Positions 33,845-46,200 of a DNA stretch of 64,000 bases are shown here, piece after piece. Position 1 is the first letter of the stretch. Every line of letters begins with the position of its first letter. The translations under genes were made by a program, and so were the position numbers. Source of the DNA: [Phialemoniopsis] sp. UDSM-2020. Its lineage: Eukaryota > Ascomycota > Sordariomycetes > Thyridiales > Thyridiaceae. Below the pieces are notes generated by a model. It was not told the DNA's origin. It ran no database searches and worked only from the letters and a program-made list of their open reading frames with translations. The stretch is taken from positions 4,278,001 to 4,342,000 of the forward strand of contig JAEILZ010000002.1 of the NCBI GenBank assembly GCA_018873225.1, given 5' to 3'.

Positions 33845-34923
33845 ATGCAGAAAGCCAAGCAAGCCGTTCAGGACTTCATCTCCCACGATGGCAAGCATAC
33901 CACCACTGTCCATGAGGACACTCGCAAGGCCGTCACCGAGGAACATGTTCAGCCTCAGAAGCACGAGAACGTAACCACCGCCGTGGACAAGGAGGTCCAC
34001 CAGGATCACCATCACACCACTGTTCAGCCCATCAAGCACCAGGAAGTCCTGTAGGTCAATCACTGTCTAGCTGAGTGTCTTGGGCGCGACTCTGACAGTT
34101 ATCCCAAACAGCCCCGAGAAGCACACCCACAACGTGGCACCCGTCGAGCACAAGACCTTCGAACATGGCAACAAAGACCACGTCCACTCGACCCTAGAGC
34201 GCGACGCAGCCAAGTACAAGGATACCAGCGTCACCCACGACACCAAGCACACCACTTCAACCGCTCCTGTCGTCAGCGGCGAGCACACGCACCATCACGT
34301 CCACGAACACATCCAGCCCGTCATCCAGAAGGAGACGGTCGCTCCTCACGTTGTCCACACCACCGTCCCCGTCCACGAGACGCACCATGCCGAAGCCGTA
34401 CACCACGGCACCTCCGTCCTGCCTACCAAGACCCTGGACGAGTTCAAGAATGAGCGGCCGCTGGAGGGTCACGGCCTGCACAAGGTCGCCGAGTATGAGG
34501 GCTGCCCGTCGCACTACGAGGAGGGCCACCAACACGAGAAGCTCGAGGGTGACAGGAACATGCACGCACACACCCAGAACCCCGGTAGTACCCGTACTGG
34601 AGGCCTCGGCTCCACCGAGGGCCACCATCACAACCGTGAGCTTGCCGAAGGTGCAGCTGCTACTTCCAACACTGGTCTAGAAGGCAACAAGGTTAGTGAC
34701 AAAGAATAGTCCCAGGAACTCAAGCAATCATTGTATACTAATCATGAATTGATAGGCGAACACTCGCTCTGCGGGCCTGGGTCGGACTGATCAGAGTCAC
34801 ACCGCAACAAGTGGAACTACTGGAACCACTGGAGCACAAACCACCAAGAAGCCTTCGCTTGTGGACAGACTCAACCCCTTGAAGGATGCTGATGGTGATG
34901 GCAAGAAGGGTCTTATGGACTGA
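33845..34923 (+). CDS. His-rich 'allergen'-type stress-associated protein
   Basis: Three exons (33845-34050, 34112-34691, 34756-34923) give 317 aa. The protein is hydrophilic, without signal peptide or membrane segment, and about one residue in eight is histidine. Repeated H/T/V/E-rich units occur: HQDHHHTTVQPIKHQE, then EHTHHHVHEHIQPVIQKE and VVHTTVPVHETHH. The order matches a conserved fungal family usually labelled allergen, whose biochemical role is not established; it is often starvation- or stress-induced. A TLDEF segment precedes YEGCP. The C-terminal exon ends in LNPLKDADGDGKKGLMD, where DADGDG looks like a single calcium-loop-like or disordered cap. Metal binding by the His clusters is plausible but only inferred. 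Confidence 0.88.
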
Positions 34924-35181
34924 TGGAAGATAGCGTACAACACACAGCGCAGTAACTTTTAATTAGCACTTTTTCGTATCACGCATTAACTTTGACTGTT
35001 TTGGTGACAGTGAGGGTGTTGGAACATGGAATGTGTCCTGTATATGTGTAAGGCTCTTTCGTATCAATGTAAGTCAAAACTCATGATGATATGGTCCAAG
35101 TTACTCCATGAGCTGTATCGGCGCCAAGTGAACATCCCGCCTGTCCAAACTGCCACATCCACATATCCTCATCCCCACCAT

Positions 35182-36747
35182 TTAGACCTGAACTGTGGTC
35201 GCCGCCCTGACTGTCGAAGCGCCACCATCAGGCCTACGGCCGGCCTCGATCCCACCAAGTTTTACCCTCCCCATTTCGAGCGTCTCAGCTGAGAGCCTAA
35301 GCAACGCGATGATAACTTCAAGCGGCGTGTCCTGGAGGATCAGGGCGGGTGTCGCGAACTCATCCCGAAACTCGCCCAGCTCAGCCTCAACTTGGTTCAG
35401 TGCCCCAACCGTCATTTTCATGATGCTCGAGGAGCTCTCGTAGTATTTGGTCATGTCCGTCAGCAGTCCTGTGTGAGATGCCAGGTCCTTGCTGTCTTCC
35501 GAGGGCGAGAGCAAATTCCATAGCTTGCTCAGCACTGCCTCACGCGGCAGATCCCCAATTTCATCGAAGGCGATCTCCTTGATCCTATCCAGTGTCTCCT
35601 GGATGGAATCGAGATTGTGTGACTGCTCAAAAGAGTCCTCTAAGAGCACGTTCACTTTACCGCTGATGCGCGTCGCGGTCGTGATGAACAATTTCTTGAT
35701 CTCTTCTTGCGATGCGACCTTGCCTGCAAACTTGAATGCGCCAAATGGACTGAGGGCCGAGATGATCTGTCCAGATGTACTGGGTGCGCTCAATTCCTTC
35801 GCTACAATGCCTTCAAGCTTGTTCGCCGCGTAGTCGTCGAACGCCTTGGCCGTGTCGATCGTCTTGCCTACTTTGGCCGTGAAGCGTGACAAGCCCCTTC
35901 CAAGCAGATCCGAAGTCAGCAGAGATTCTTTGTCAAGACACATAGTTACAGCTAGAACTTACTTGGCAGCCTGTTTTGTCTGTCGAATGAGAGACTCCAG
36001 CTCCCGGGCAAGTTCCGACTTTCGAGGAAGCTTGCTGGCGGTGACACGAATGCGTAGATCGCGCACGGCAAACTCGTGGCTAACCATGTCCCGAGCGAGA
36101 TCGAAGCTTTGCCCGACCTGGTCCATGACCACGGTGAACTGCTCTTGCGAGGTGGCTACCTTCTTGAAGTCCAACGGCTTGCCGATGGCGGCTCTACAGT
36201 ACCCCAACTGGGATCCAACCAGTGGAAGCTCGCAGAGCATGTTGGAGACTGTGACGACTCGTGTGAAAGCTGCTACAGCCAGGTATGAAATCACCATCCA
36301 GATGATATACGCAACAACAGCCCATTTCCACACCGGATAGGATATCCTCGGCACTTTCCCAAGCACCTTGACCAATCTCCAGCTATCATAAGCCATATTT
36401 GCGACCAAGGAGCCACCGCTATCGCTTTCTTTCACGATATCACTCCTCGGAGACTCTTGTTTCAGATATTGTGGTTTTGGGGGCTTCGGAGGTTTCGATC
36501 TTCGGCTCTCTGAATTCGATGCGTGGTCCGGCTTCTGCGTTCTGCGCCGTACCGCCTGCTTTAGTTCACTGACCAAATTAACAGGCGGAGACTCCGGGGG
36601 GCGAACCCTGCTGTAAGTCTTTGAGCTTTTGTTGCCATAGCTCACTTCAGGCTCGTCAGGCTGGTCCGACATGCCCCCAGGACCATGCTCTGGGCTGTCA
36701 CTCGAAGCATAGCCGGGTGGGACATCTTCGCCACTGCGATGCGACAT
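35182..36747 (-). CDS. Hypothetical single-pass membrane protein
   Basis: Two exons (36747-35963, 35896-35182; 66 bp intron with GTAAGT donor and CTGAC branch point) give 499 aa. I do not recognise a family. Residues 1-125 are polar, Pro/Ser/Lys-rich and probably disordered. One hydrophobic segment (KWAVVAYIIWMVISYLAVAA, about 142-161) is followed by a short loop with two cysteines, then about 320 residues of mostly helical, charged sequence with coiled-coil character (RELESLIRQTKQ, ESIQETLDRIKEIAFDEI-like stretches). This layout resembles fungal membrane-anchored coiled-coil proteins. The second exon's frame extends upstream to an ATG at 35943, but the splice join gives a longer coherent protein. 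Confidence 0.8.
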
Positions 36748-37345
36748 GTTGAAAATGCGGCGCTTCTCTAAGCTGCGCTATCTTGCGACGTAAGTTTAGG
36801 TGCAGCACTCGTTCTACCAGGCGTGATGATCTAGGTCTCCCTGGATCTGGCATCACAGCTCAGATGGGTGACGTTGTTGAAAACCATTTGTTTTGGACAT
36901 CTATCAGCTGGAAAAATGCACAAAGAGGGGGATTTGCGAAGTATTTATGAGGAAGGGTCGGAGGCGACAAGGCAGACTCGCGCATTCGCTGCTTGGTCTA
37001 GACGATCGGTCTGGTGGCGCTCGAGTCGTCGAATGGTATGCATGTGTGCAAGCCGCAAAGCTGCAAGAAGAACCAGGATGTTCAGCCCCGCGCAAGATTC
37101 ATCTGATGGATAAACCCGCTGATTGGAAGCAATGAGACATCTTATCAAACACTCTTATTGCTGTTCACAGACAGACGAATCCTGCGGGGTTGGTGGCGAT
37201 TCCACGTGCTCAGGGTGTTCAGGTGTGGAGTGCCTGGTTCTTGTGTGTGGTCCCATTATCAGCTCCTGAAAAGATATCAAGCTAATTACAAGCAGTGGCA
37301 CTACCTTACTGTATCATTTCGAAGAGGGAAATATCTAGCATCACC
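36748..37345. other. Intergenic spacer, 0.6 kb
   Basis: Lies between the membrane-protein start and the NRPS-like stop codon. Overlapping short frames at 36868-37148 have no domain. It should hold the membrane-protein promoter and the reductase 3' UTR. Confidence 0.45.
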
Positions 37346-40300
37346 TCAGAACTGCCATTGCCTGCACCAGTTCTTGATCATGTCCACACTGACGCAATCC
37401 AGACCTCTCGCTGTGCCGCTCTGCCCCATCGTCCGCTGCATCTCGAACTTTACTTGCTCCACGCCGGCCTCAGCGGCGGCTACTAGCCCTGCATACATGT
37501 CCAACAGCTTGACGCCGGGGTTCGTCTCCAGGCTCGCCCCTTCAGCCTTGCTGGCGCTCTCCCTCAGCAGCGCGACCCACTCGGCAAAGCTGACTGTGCG
37601 CTGTATTCGCTGTCCGTAGAACTCGAGAATGGAGGGCACCAGGTCTTGCCATCGCGTCGTACGCGGGTTCACACAGTGATACACTCCGCTCGGCTCCTGA
37701 TCGGGGCCGTACGACTCCGCCGCATCTGCCGAGACGCCGGCAACATCGAGCACCACGCCCGCGACGTCTTCAATGGGCACCCAGTCCACCACGCTCATGC
37801 TGCCTAGATCACTGGGAAGCCCGCCTAGATGCAGCGATGAGGCGATGATACTCGGCAACCACTCATGTCTGTTCCAGGCACCCCTGTCCCCGCGCGGCCC
37901 CGCGATCTGGCCCACGCGAATGCTCGCCGTGGGCAGGCCGGCCGCCTCGCGCGCCCGGTGCAGGATCAAGTCGCTAACGTGCTTCGACTGGCCGTACCCC
38001 GTAGTCACGAGTCCAAGGTCCAGCACCGCCGCTTCGGGCACGGGCTCCGTTGCCGTCCATCCATCAACGGTGCCTATGCTCGACACGAGCAGCAGCGGGA
38101 CATGGCGTGCGCAAGTCGCTGCGGCAAAGTCGAGCAGGTTTCGCACGCCACGGACGTGCGGCTCGAAGCTCGAGAGGGGCAGGTTGAAGTTGACGGGCCA
38201 GGCGTTGTGAATGATGCAGTCGGCCTCCTCCGCGACGCGGCGCAGGTCGCCGGCGGCCAGGCCGAGGCCCGGTTCCGACGGTGCGGCCTGCAGGAACTCG
38301 CACTTGGACAAATCGGTAGTCAGGCCGCGGTCGGCGCACGAGTGCAGCTGCCGGATGCGCGCGTCACTCGAGCGGTTGAGGCAGATGATCTTGGATACGG
38401 TGTGGGAGCGGACCATGCGGTCGAGCAGGTACGAGCCCAGAGCGCCGGTGCTGCCTGTCAACACGACGGTTTGGCCGGCTTTGCGGCGGACCAGCTTGTC
38501 TGCAGACTGGATGGGGAAGTTTTGCGAATACTTCTCGATCATGGCCTCCATATCTTGGATGATCTGCTGTCTGTTGTCGTGCTCTTGACTCTGCCCATCC
38601 TGTGCAGTGATAATGCCATACAAGTAGGCCGCCAGTTGTCTATGTGTAGGGTTGGAATAGATATTACGAGGCACGAGGGAAGTACCTGCCGAGCCCGCTC
38701 CAGCAGCTGTCAGGCCAGCAGAGAGGAGACGGGTTGCGTTGATGACATGTAATGAATCGATGCCAGCAGTGAAGTACTCCGTATCGATATCCAGCTCAGG
38801 GGCCTCGAGTCTCTCCACGAATACACGGCTGATAGAATGCGCCAGCGCAGACTCGGAGCTGATATCGAGGGCAGGTGCATCAATATTCTGGCCTCTATCC
38901 ACCCTCTCGTACAGCGCATCAATCTCAGGCTCGTACAGTTCCGTGGCAAGCGGCCGCTGAATAGTCCCCTTCCCGGCTCGTGGAAATGGCTTGTGGGGCG
39001 AAGTCAACATGATGAGGTCTCGCGAGACGTGTCCGTGTGCTACACCCTCGCGGTTCGCCTTCTGTACCAACGGCCATACTTCGTCGATAAGCTTGTGTAT
39101 CTCTTGCTCATTACGTGGCGCCGGTTCAGTCGGCTCGAGCAGTAGAGCCGGTTCGAAGCGGTCAGAGCCGACAACGAGCGCCCCCTTGACGCGTGGGTGC
39201 GCCACAACAGCGGCCTCGATGTCGACGGGGTTCAGCTTTTCGCCGTTGGAGAAGACGATGATGCTGTCTGCGCGTCCATAATATCTCCAGTGGTCCTTAA
39301 GCGTCGGGTGCGGCTGGTACAGATCCTGGGTATCGAACTCTTCGAGGTCCGGGAAGGTGTGGAACACGCCCTGCAGGTGCGCCTTAAGCTTGCGCTTGAT
39401 GATGTGCTTGTAAACGTCCGGCTGTCCTGGCACCGGGCGCCACTCTATGCCACCGGGCTCGGCATTGATGATGAAGTATTGCCAAAGTTCAGACTTTGGC
39501 TGGAAGTACAACGGATAAGGACCGACTCTATATAGCGTCAGCACTGGTGGCCATTATTCGGTTCAAAATACGGGGCAATGGTGCTTACTCGGTTGAGGAG
39601 ACCACATTGCATAATGTGATGTTATTCTCCACCATTATCTTCCCACAATGCGGTGTCAAGTTGCCTATGACAGTGCATATGTGTCAGCCTTGATCTGTAT
39701 TCACAAAATACCTAGGCGGTCGAAAGACTTACCACCACCAAAGTATATGAACTTGAGCTTCTTTAGAGCGTCGACGTGTTGCGGATTCTGCGCCATGTCC
39801 TCCATGATGGAAGGTGGTAGCAAGACGGCATCAGCGCCTGAATGGATTAGTGACTCGTAGACAGTGTCCGCAGTCATAGCCTTTGATGCGAGACCCAGCG
39901 AGAGCCCATCGTAATACGCCGAGAAAAAGACTGAGGTGTAAATTCCGGCAGCGTGGAAGAGCGGCACTGTTCATCATGACGATTGTTAGTCCGCGGACAA
40001 GCCCATTCTACTCCGCCCATTTATTGACTCACTCGGAACCAGTATCCTCTTGGCTCTGGCAGCCATCTCCGCAACCCAGGGTAGAGTGCCATTCTTCATA
40101 GGAAGATTCCGCAGACCATCCGCAACGGCCAGCGTCCCATGTTTGACTACGATGGGCTTGGGGAAGCCTGAACTGCCGCTTGTATGCAGTACGACAAGTG
40201 GCTCCACCTTTGCTTCATCGAATGTCCTGTTGTATGGTATGGGTGTGTAGTCTCCGTCCATGTACCAGTCTCGTTCGGGGGCCAGCTCGAAGTGTTTCAT

Positions 40301-40796
40301 CGGGTAGGCTGCAAGCCATGATTGAACCGAGGCCGATAAATCGGCTGAGGATGTGATAGACGAGCACTGGGTGGACTTGAAGAGTCGGATTTGTCCTTCA
40401 GGAGAGTTGCGAGGTGAGATATAGAGCGCCTGGCGTGCCCTTGGTCAGGAGCTTCTCGTTTTATGAAGAGTGGGAGACATATCGTACCTTGTACCCAGCC
40501 TTAACGGCGCCGTACATGAAAATGATGTACCGACTATCATTCGGACCTATGTACGCAACAGTAGGATACTGCTGCGATGGAGCAACACCCAGGGTCGTCG
40601 TGAGATGGTGTGCGATTCGGTCGATGGCCCGACTTGCTTGTCTGTAAGTGATTTTCTCCCATCCGTCTGCGGCATCTGAGCTTCGAGGGATGGCGATCCA
40701 TCCTCGCTCAGGCTCAGTCTTGGACCTATCATCGATGATTCTTATGGCCAGCCTTCGCCCATATTCAGGATTGGATGAAGTCAACAGCCCAGGCAT
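37346..40796 (-). CDS. NRPS-like carboxylic acid reductase (adenylation-thiolation-reductase)
   Basis: Five exons (40796-40488, 40429-40033, 39966-39733, 39664-39589, 39527-37346) give 1065 aa, right for an A-T-R enzyme. The start is the first ATG; the frame runs 17 codons further only from a TTG. Adenylation: LHTSGSSGFPKP at about 184-195, STE at the 76 bp exon join, YYGRADS, and the A10 lysine near 525 (AGKGTIQRP). Thiolation: FTAGIDSLH with phosphopantetheine Ser597. Reductase: VVLTGSTGALGSY at about 694-705 and YGQSK with Tyr850 and Lys854. It should activate a carboxylic acid with ATP, hold it as a thioester and release an aldehyde or alcohol using NADPH. The substrate is unknown; no condensation domain is present. 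Confidence 0.93.
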
Positions 40797-43201
40797 AGTC
40801 GAGTATGCTGCTACTTTACTGCAATGTGTGTAGTGAAATGTAGTCAACCCCTTCTGACAACCACAACAAGCTCAAGGAGACCGTCTCCTGTTTTATGCGA
40901 CTGCAAAAGCCAAGAACACATATATGTGGATGGGTGACACGGCGTGTGATACAGCGCGGTAGTTGCAGATCGCCCAGACAAATACAAGTTCGCCATGGTG
41001 ACGTGACAGGCTGTCAAAGGGCTCTTCCCGACGTTATCTGCACGACTCTTCCGTAACGAGCATAGACAAGCTTCCCAACAAGAGCTGTATTTCCCTAAGG
41101 GGAATAGGCAGACTGTTTCAGCCTCTAGTTACAGCGGCCCCGAAACGCCTTCTGAAGTGGTTGTGGGTTTGCGGAGTCAGCGACCCGCATACCACAAGAG
41201 CAGGCTGCCCCCAATCTGCCATCAGTATTTCTCAATTGGTTGTTTCGTCTCTTAGAATGTTCTTGTCTTGCAAAAAATAACCAGGTATAGCCTACCTCAG
41301 CTCGTTGATCATTTGCCAGTTCCAGCCACGTTTCAGCTGGTCTGGGAACCAGCCCGACAGGATGGTCCTTGGCCATATCCACTATGCGGGCCGCGACACT
41401 GACGTGCAGTGGGCCGTAGAAAAGGACGGTGTGTACCGAAATTTGACAACACAGGTGAACCCCTATCCTAGGATTGGTTGGCATAGAGGCCGGCATAGTC
41501 TTGGGGGTCACAGAGGGGCCAAGCTGTCGGCGAATCCGTTCGCCTTGGATGTCGGTAGTTCCACCAATACGCCACTAGTAGCCAGCTCAGCTGTGAGCAG
41601 ATCTAAGCATGTATGCAGAACGATAACTGATAGGTGTCACAATAGCTATTGCGGGTTTAAAATAGAGTCTCGAGACGTTGTGGCACCGCCGGAACAGCTG
41701 CGCCATTCCTTTATGAGGCACTGCAAGGTGATGACGACCCACTTGACTCGAATCATAGGACCCATCGACTAATGACGTTAGAAGACCATTTGGACTGGAG
41801 CTGAGGCAAACAGGCCGAGTCTTGAGGACTCCAGTTGTGCCACTCATATATTCTTGAAAGACACTCTAGCTGGCAATATTCGTTTTGCGGGGCACCCCTG
41901 GGCATCAGTTATCCGTTTTTAGGTCGCGCGCTCAAAGACCAATATCAATCTTCCTTGACCGTGCTCCTTTTTGACAGAGTAGCTCCAAGCAAATGATTAT
42001 TCAGCACGAATGTGTCGTAACCCGCTCTAACCCCTGGGCGGGCTCTACAGTTCGATAAAGAACACCCTCGAAGGGGTTTTGACTCTATCAAATTGGATGC
42101 TAAACAATACGATTGAGTCCTCGATAGCATGATAACATAAGGCTTTTATGACCTGGAGTGAACCAAATTGGAGTGAAACCCGCAACGTAGCCTAAGGTTT
42201 TGGTCTGTAGTGTCACCGCTCGCAGGATTCGCAATTTCTAATGGGGGTTCTCAGGATCCGTCCGGGGCCTCCAGGGCTGCCATCCGCTGGCGCCGCTAGG
42301 CCGGGCCCGTATGGAATGTCGTGTGTGCCAAAGTCTACCTAGGCCTGTTGTTGATAAGGTGCCGGTACTTGACGGTCAGGGGGAACGTTCTCCTTTGGCC
42401 TGACATTTGTGGTGCTTAGCGAGAGCGTTGTTAGGGTGTCAAGAGACAGGGGTTTAACTACCTAGGTAGGTGGGGGGTATTCAAGCGCCGCAGCACACAT
42501 GGATACTTTTCCAATTTGTCCCATGCCCTGCCCTCCCCGCAATCTTGATCGTTCCGTGATAATTTGTGACAAATCGGGGTTGCAAGCCACCTACGGAAGA
42601 TAATGTCTCAGCATTGTCAACGTGATTGTTCCGATACATGGTGGTGTGCATAACGGACCGGTTGAGGTGCTTTTACTCTCCCCGCCTCGGAGGTTGAACT
42701 CGTGCACCGCTGCTTGGAGGGGTAATACGTACGGTCGAGACCAGTCGGGTCCTTTCAAGGGCATTGTTGGGCGCCAGTGCCGCGGACAAGGGCGGGGCTG
42801 AAACGCTGACAGCGCGCGCCATATCGATTTTGACTCTTTAGCTAACATGCTGCTTATTATCTTATCAAGTTTGATATTCTAAAGGCCTCAGATCAGCCCA
42901 AGGGTACCCGGTAAACACTTGCCAATACTTCGGAAATCCATCGAATAAGTTGGCTCCAAGTACTGATGCGTCGTGGTGGAGCAATCACTAGAGAACCTCT
43001 CCTCCTTGCTATGGCTTGATGTACCACTGCTACCAGGCTGGCGCCCACAGATCTTGGACCAACGCTGCCAACAATAGTCTCCACTAGCGCCCCACGCCGA
43101 CCTCGAAATCCCTCCCAAGTTGCGACAGATCGCACCCACATCGTGAATATCGACTCCAGCGGTGCCTACTAGCGCGGCGATAACAGTTGCACCTTGGTAC
43201 C
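40797..43201. other. Gene-poor interval, 2.4 kb
   Basis: The promoters of the reductase (left) and of the NLR (right) lie here. No supported gene. The palindrome-like CCTAGGTAGG run at about 42462-42471 is typical fungal low-complexity sequence. Frames such as 41305-41772 have no domain. Old transposon debris cannot be excluded by eye, but I recognised no terminal repeats or reverse-transcriptase motifs. Confidence 0.45.
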
Positions 43202-46200
43202 ATGTCAGCCTCTGCTGTGCAAGGTGACGGTCTTCGCCAGAGGCTTCGAGAGAGGGTCAACCGTTTCCGCCGCAAATCCCGAGGGTCGTCGCAAGATGCC
43301 GAGAGTAGCTCAAGGTCAAGGCATCCGAGCAGTGGTGATGGTGGGCCAATTGCGCTTGCGGTCAGGGCCAAGTGAGTAAAGAGTTCGGTACGACCAACTA
43401 TCGTACTGACCAGATCGGCAGCTTCCTAGCCTACAGTCAAAATCTTGCCGTCCCCGAGCAACCCAGTGCCGCCGGTGAAGATGTGGCCGAGCCCGCAGTT
43501 GGGCAAGATGCCTTTCCCATGCCACAACCTTCAGTGGACCATGAAATGAATATCTCGATTGACGGATCGAATTTTGACATTTCTGTCAAGGTGACCAGTG
43601 TTCCGTCGGATCTTTGGACCGCAGCATACCGTGACGCAGTCGATAGTCTTGGAAAAGACATAGACATTGCTATCCTGAAAGGACACAATGTTGCTGAGCT
43701 GTTCAAGCAACTCGAGAAGATGGACAAAGACACGACTCAAGAGTCTGTCTTCCTGAGAGGCGTTAAGTACCTGCAGTCTCTGCGGGTACCTCTAGAGCGG
43801 TTCAAGCTGGCGCTGGATCTAGCGAGTCCGCTAACGAGTATTGAACCTACCACTGCAACTGTCTTTGGTGTGGTAAAAGGTGTAACAGCGGTAAGTTTAT
43901 AGGTTAAACAACAGAGCCAATTGATGGACTCACTGGCTGACCTTTCCATAGCTTGCTATTAGCTTTTCGACTGCCGATCTCGAACTAGCTAAAAAGATAG
44001 GGGAGATGTTGGAGCAGCTAGCCTACATTGACGATTGCGACACACTTGGTCAAAGAACGAACAAGGAAGACATACATCAGGTAATTCCTCGCCTAGACAT
44101 CTTCGGTGACGTTTCATAACCTGTCACAGGCACTCGTACTGGTCTATCGGAAGCTCTTAGAATTCTATAACACTGCGTTCCAGATCTTGAGCAGTAAAGG
44201 GGTTAAGCTGGCGATGAAAATAGTCTTGGACGACGGACGTCTACCAAGCATCATTGGCGACTTTTTGCGACACGCGGACCTTCTTCGAAAACTTGTGGAG
44301 AAAGCGACTTGGGAGATTGTCGAAGATGTCAAAGCCATGTTGTATGACCATGAGAGTATGTGGATCCCCCTGCTATTGTGTATGTCTGTGATTAGGTTTA
44401 CATGCATGACGAGTCACAAGATTGGGAGAAAATGACCGTGTTAACATGCCTACCAGTTGCGAGCTGGTTAGGCAACGGGAAGATGAGCCGGCAAAGTCAG
44501 CACCACGCTTATTTGCAAGACATTCGAGCCAACAAGGCTTGCGAGTTCTTGCTTACGGACGTGACCTTCATCCAGTGGTACGAAGCCATCAATTCTCAGC
44601 AACTAGCAATCATCGGGGATATGGGATCAGGGAAATCTATTGCCATGTCGTTTCTCATAGACGAGCTTCGTCGACGGAACGAGCATCAACTTCCCCAGCC
44701 AAAAATCTGCTATCACTACTGCCAGAATGATGGGACAGGGCAGCCAGTTCACGTGTTCTCCGTGCTGATTCTCTCCCTCTTGGAGCAACTCCCCGGGTTG
44801 AAGAAGACATTCTTCGAATGGTACAAACGAATCATGGCCTCCGGAACCGAACCTGCGACAAACTTCAAGATCTTGGAAGAATGGATACAGGACACGCTGG
44901 GAACATTGGATCGTCCACTAATTTTCGTCATTGACGGCCTTGATGAATGCGACAGACAGTCGAGAACTCGCCTTGTGAGGTCATTGAGAAGCATGGCAGA
45001 GAATGCCCCGAGGCTAAAGGTCTTACTCTCTACTCGTCCAGAAGAGGAGATCCTAGAGCAATTGAACGGGGTCAACCAGATTGCTATGGGATCTGATCCC
45101 GCCAGGGATCGCGTCATCGTGGAGAAGACGGTCGAGAACCGGCTGTGTTATTTGTCCGAAAACGTCAAAGCTCTCGTTATCGACATCTTGTCCCGTTCAG
45201 CACATGGTAGTCCGATTTGGACGAGAATGATAGTCGAACTTATCGAAGTCCGTGCAATCAAGGCAATTGGTCCGATGCGGGCATTCTTGAAGCGAGTACC
45301 CCAACCTCGACAGCTTTCGGAGCTTTACGCCAGACTTTTTTCGCGCTACACCTCAGACGATCCTGATAATCAAAGATTAGCTGCTACAGCTTTAGGTATC
45401 CTCGCGGTTACGAGAAGGCCGTTGAGTATATTGGAGCTCGCGTGGGCCGTGGCCTTGGGCGCCTCTTCAGAAGAACTTCCTACCATGGACGCTCTTGCCG
45501 AGCTGGTGGATCACCAAAGAATCATGAGCTTAATCCAACCTTTTGTCGCTCATGTCAACTTTGGTGACATGAAAAAACGCCAGGTAAAGCTTGCTCACCA
45601 GTCGGTAAAGGAGTTCATCGTTGGGTCCTGGGCTTCTGATGGGTCTGGCCTGCCAAAGCTAGTCATTTCAATACCGCCTCCAGTCCTTGAGACCGTCTCA
45701 CAGCAGCATACCCAGCGTCTAGAGGCCTATATGTTGCAAACCTGCATTCAGTATCTCCTATTGCCTGATATCAACCAGAATAGTCTCTTTTCGGAAGAGC
45801 GCTTAGCGATTGAAGAGCTACCGCAGGATCCTGAATTGTTCGAGGAGAACCGCGAGCCGAACGACTATGATCACTACTGCACTTGGGAAGTATGGGAGGC
45901 CAGCATGATGCACTACGATCCAACAGAACGTGGATTTGGTGAGTTCTTCGTCTACGCTTCTTGCCATTGGAACGAGCATCTGGGTATTATCACCGATAAG
46001 TCCATCCTGCCAAGACTAAGGGACTTGGAGATATTGTGTCAGGCTGGTTCGACTCGGCTGCACAACTGGATCGCACAGAACTGTCGCCCGGACTGTGCAA
46101 TCAAACCACGATTCGAATTCGACAGTACCCTGTACGATCCCCTCAGCATTGCTTCTCTCTACGGCTCAGAGACCGTTCTCCAACATATACTTGAAAACTC

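Noticed and set aside
35897..35962. Treating the ATG at 35943 as the start of a separate 253-residue gene
   Set aside because: The splice join across 35897-35962 with good signals fuses both frames into one coherent 499-residue protein.
26309..40796. Calling tyrosinase plus A-T-R reductase a single melanin or tyrosine-derived metabolite cluster
   Set aside because: About 9 kb with a protease, two His-rich proteins and a membrane protein lies between them, and no shared signal is visible.
41305..41772. 155-codon frame in the gap before the NLR
   Set aside because: No recognisable family or gene structure; probably chance.
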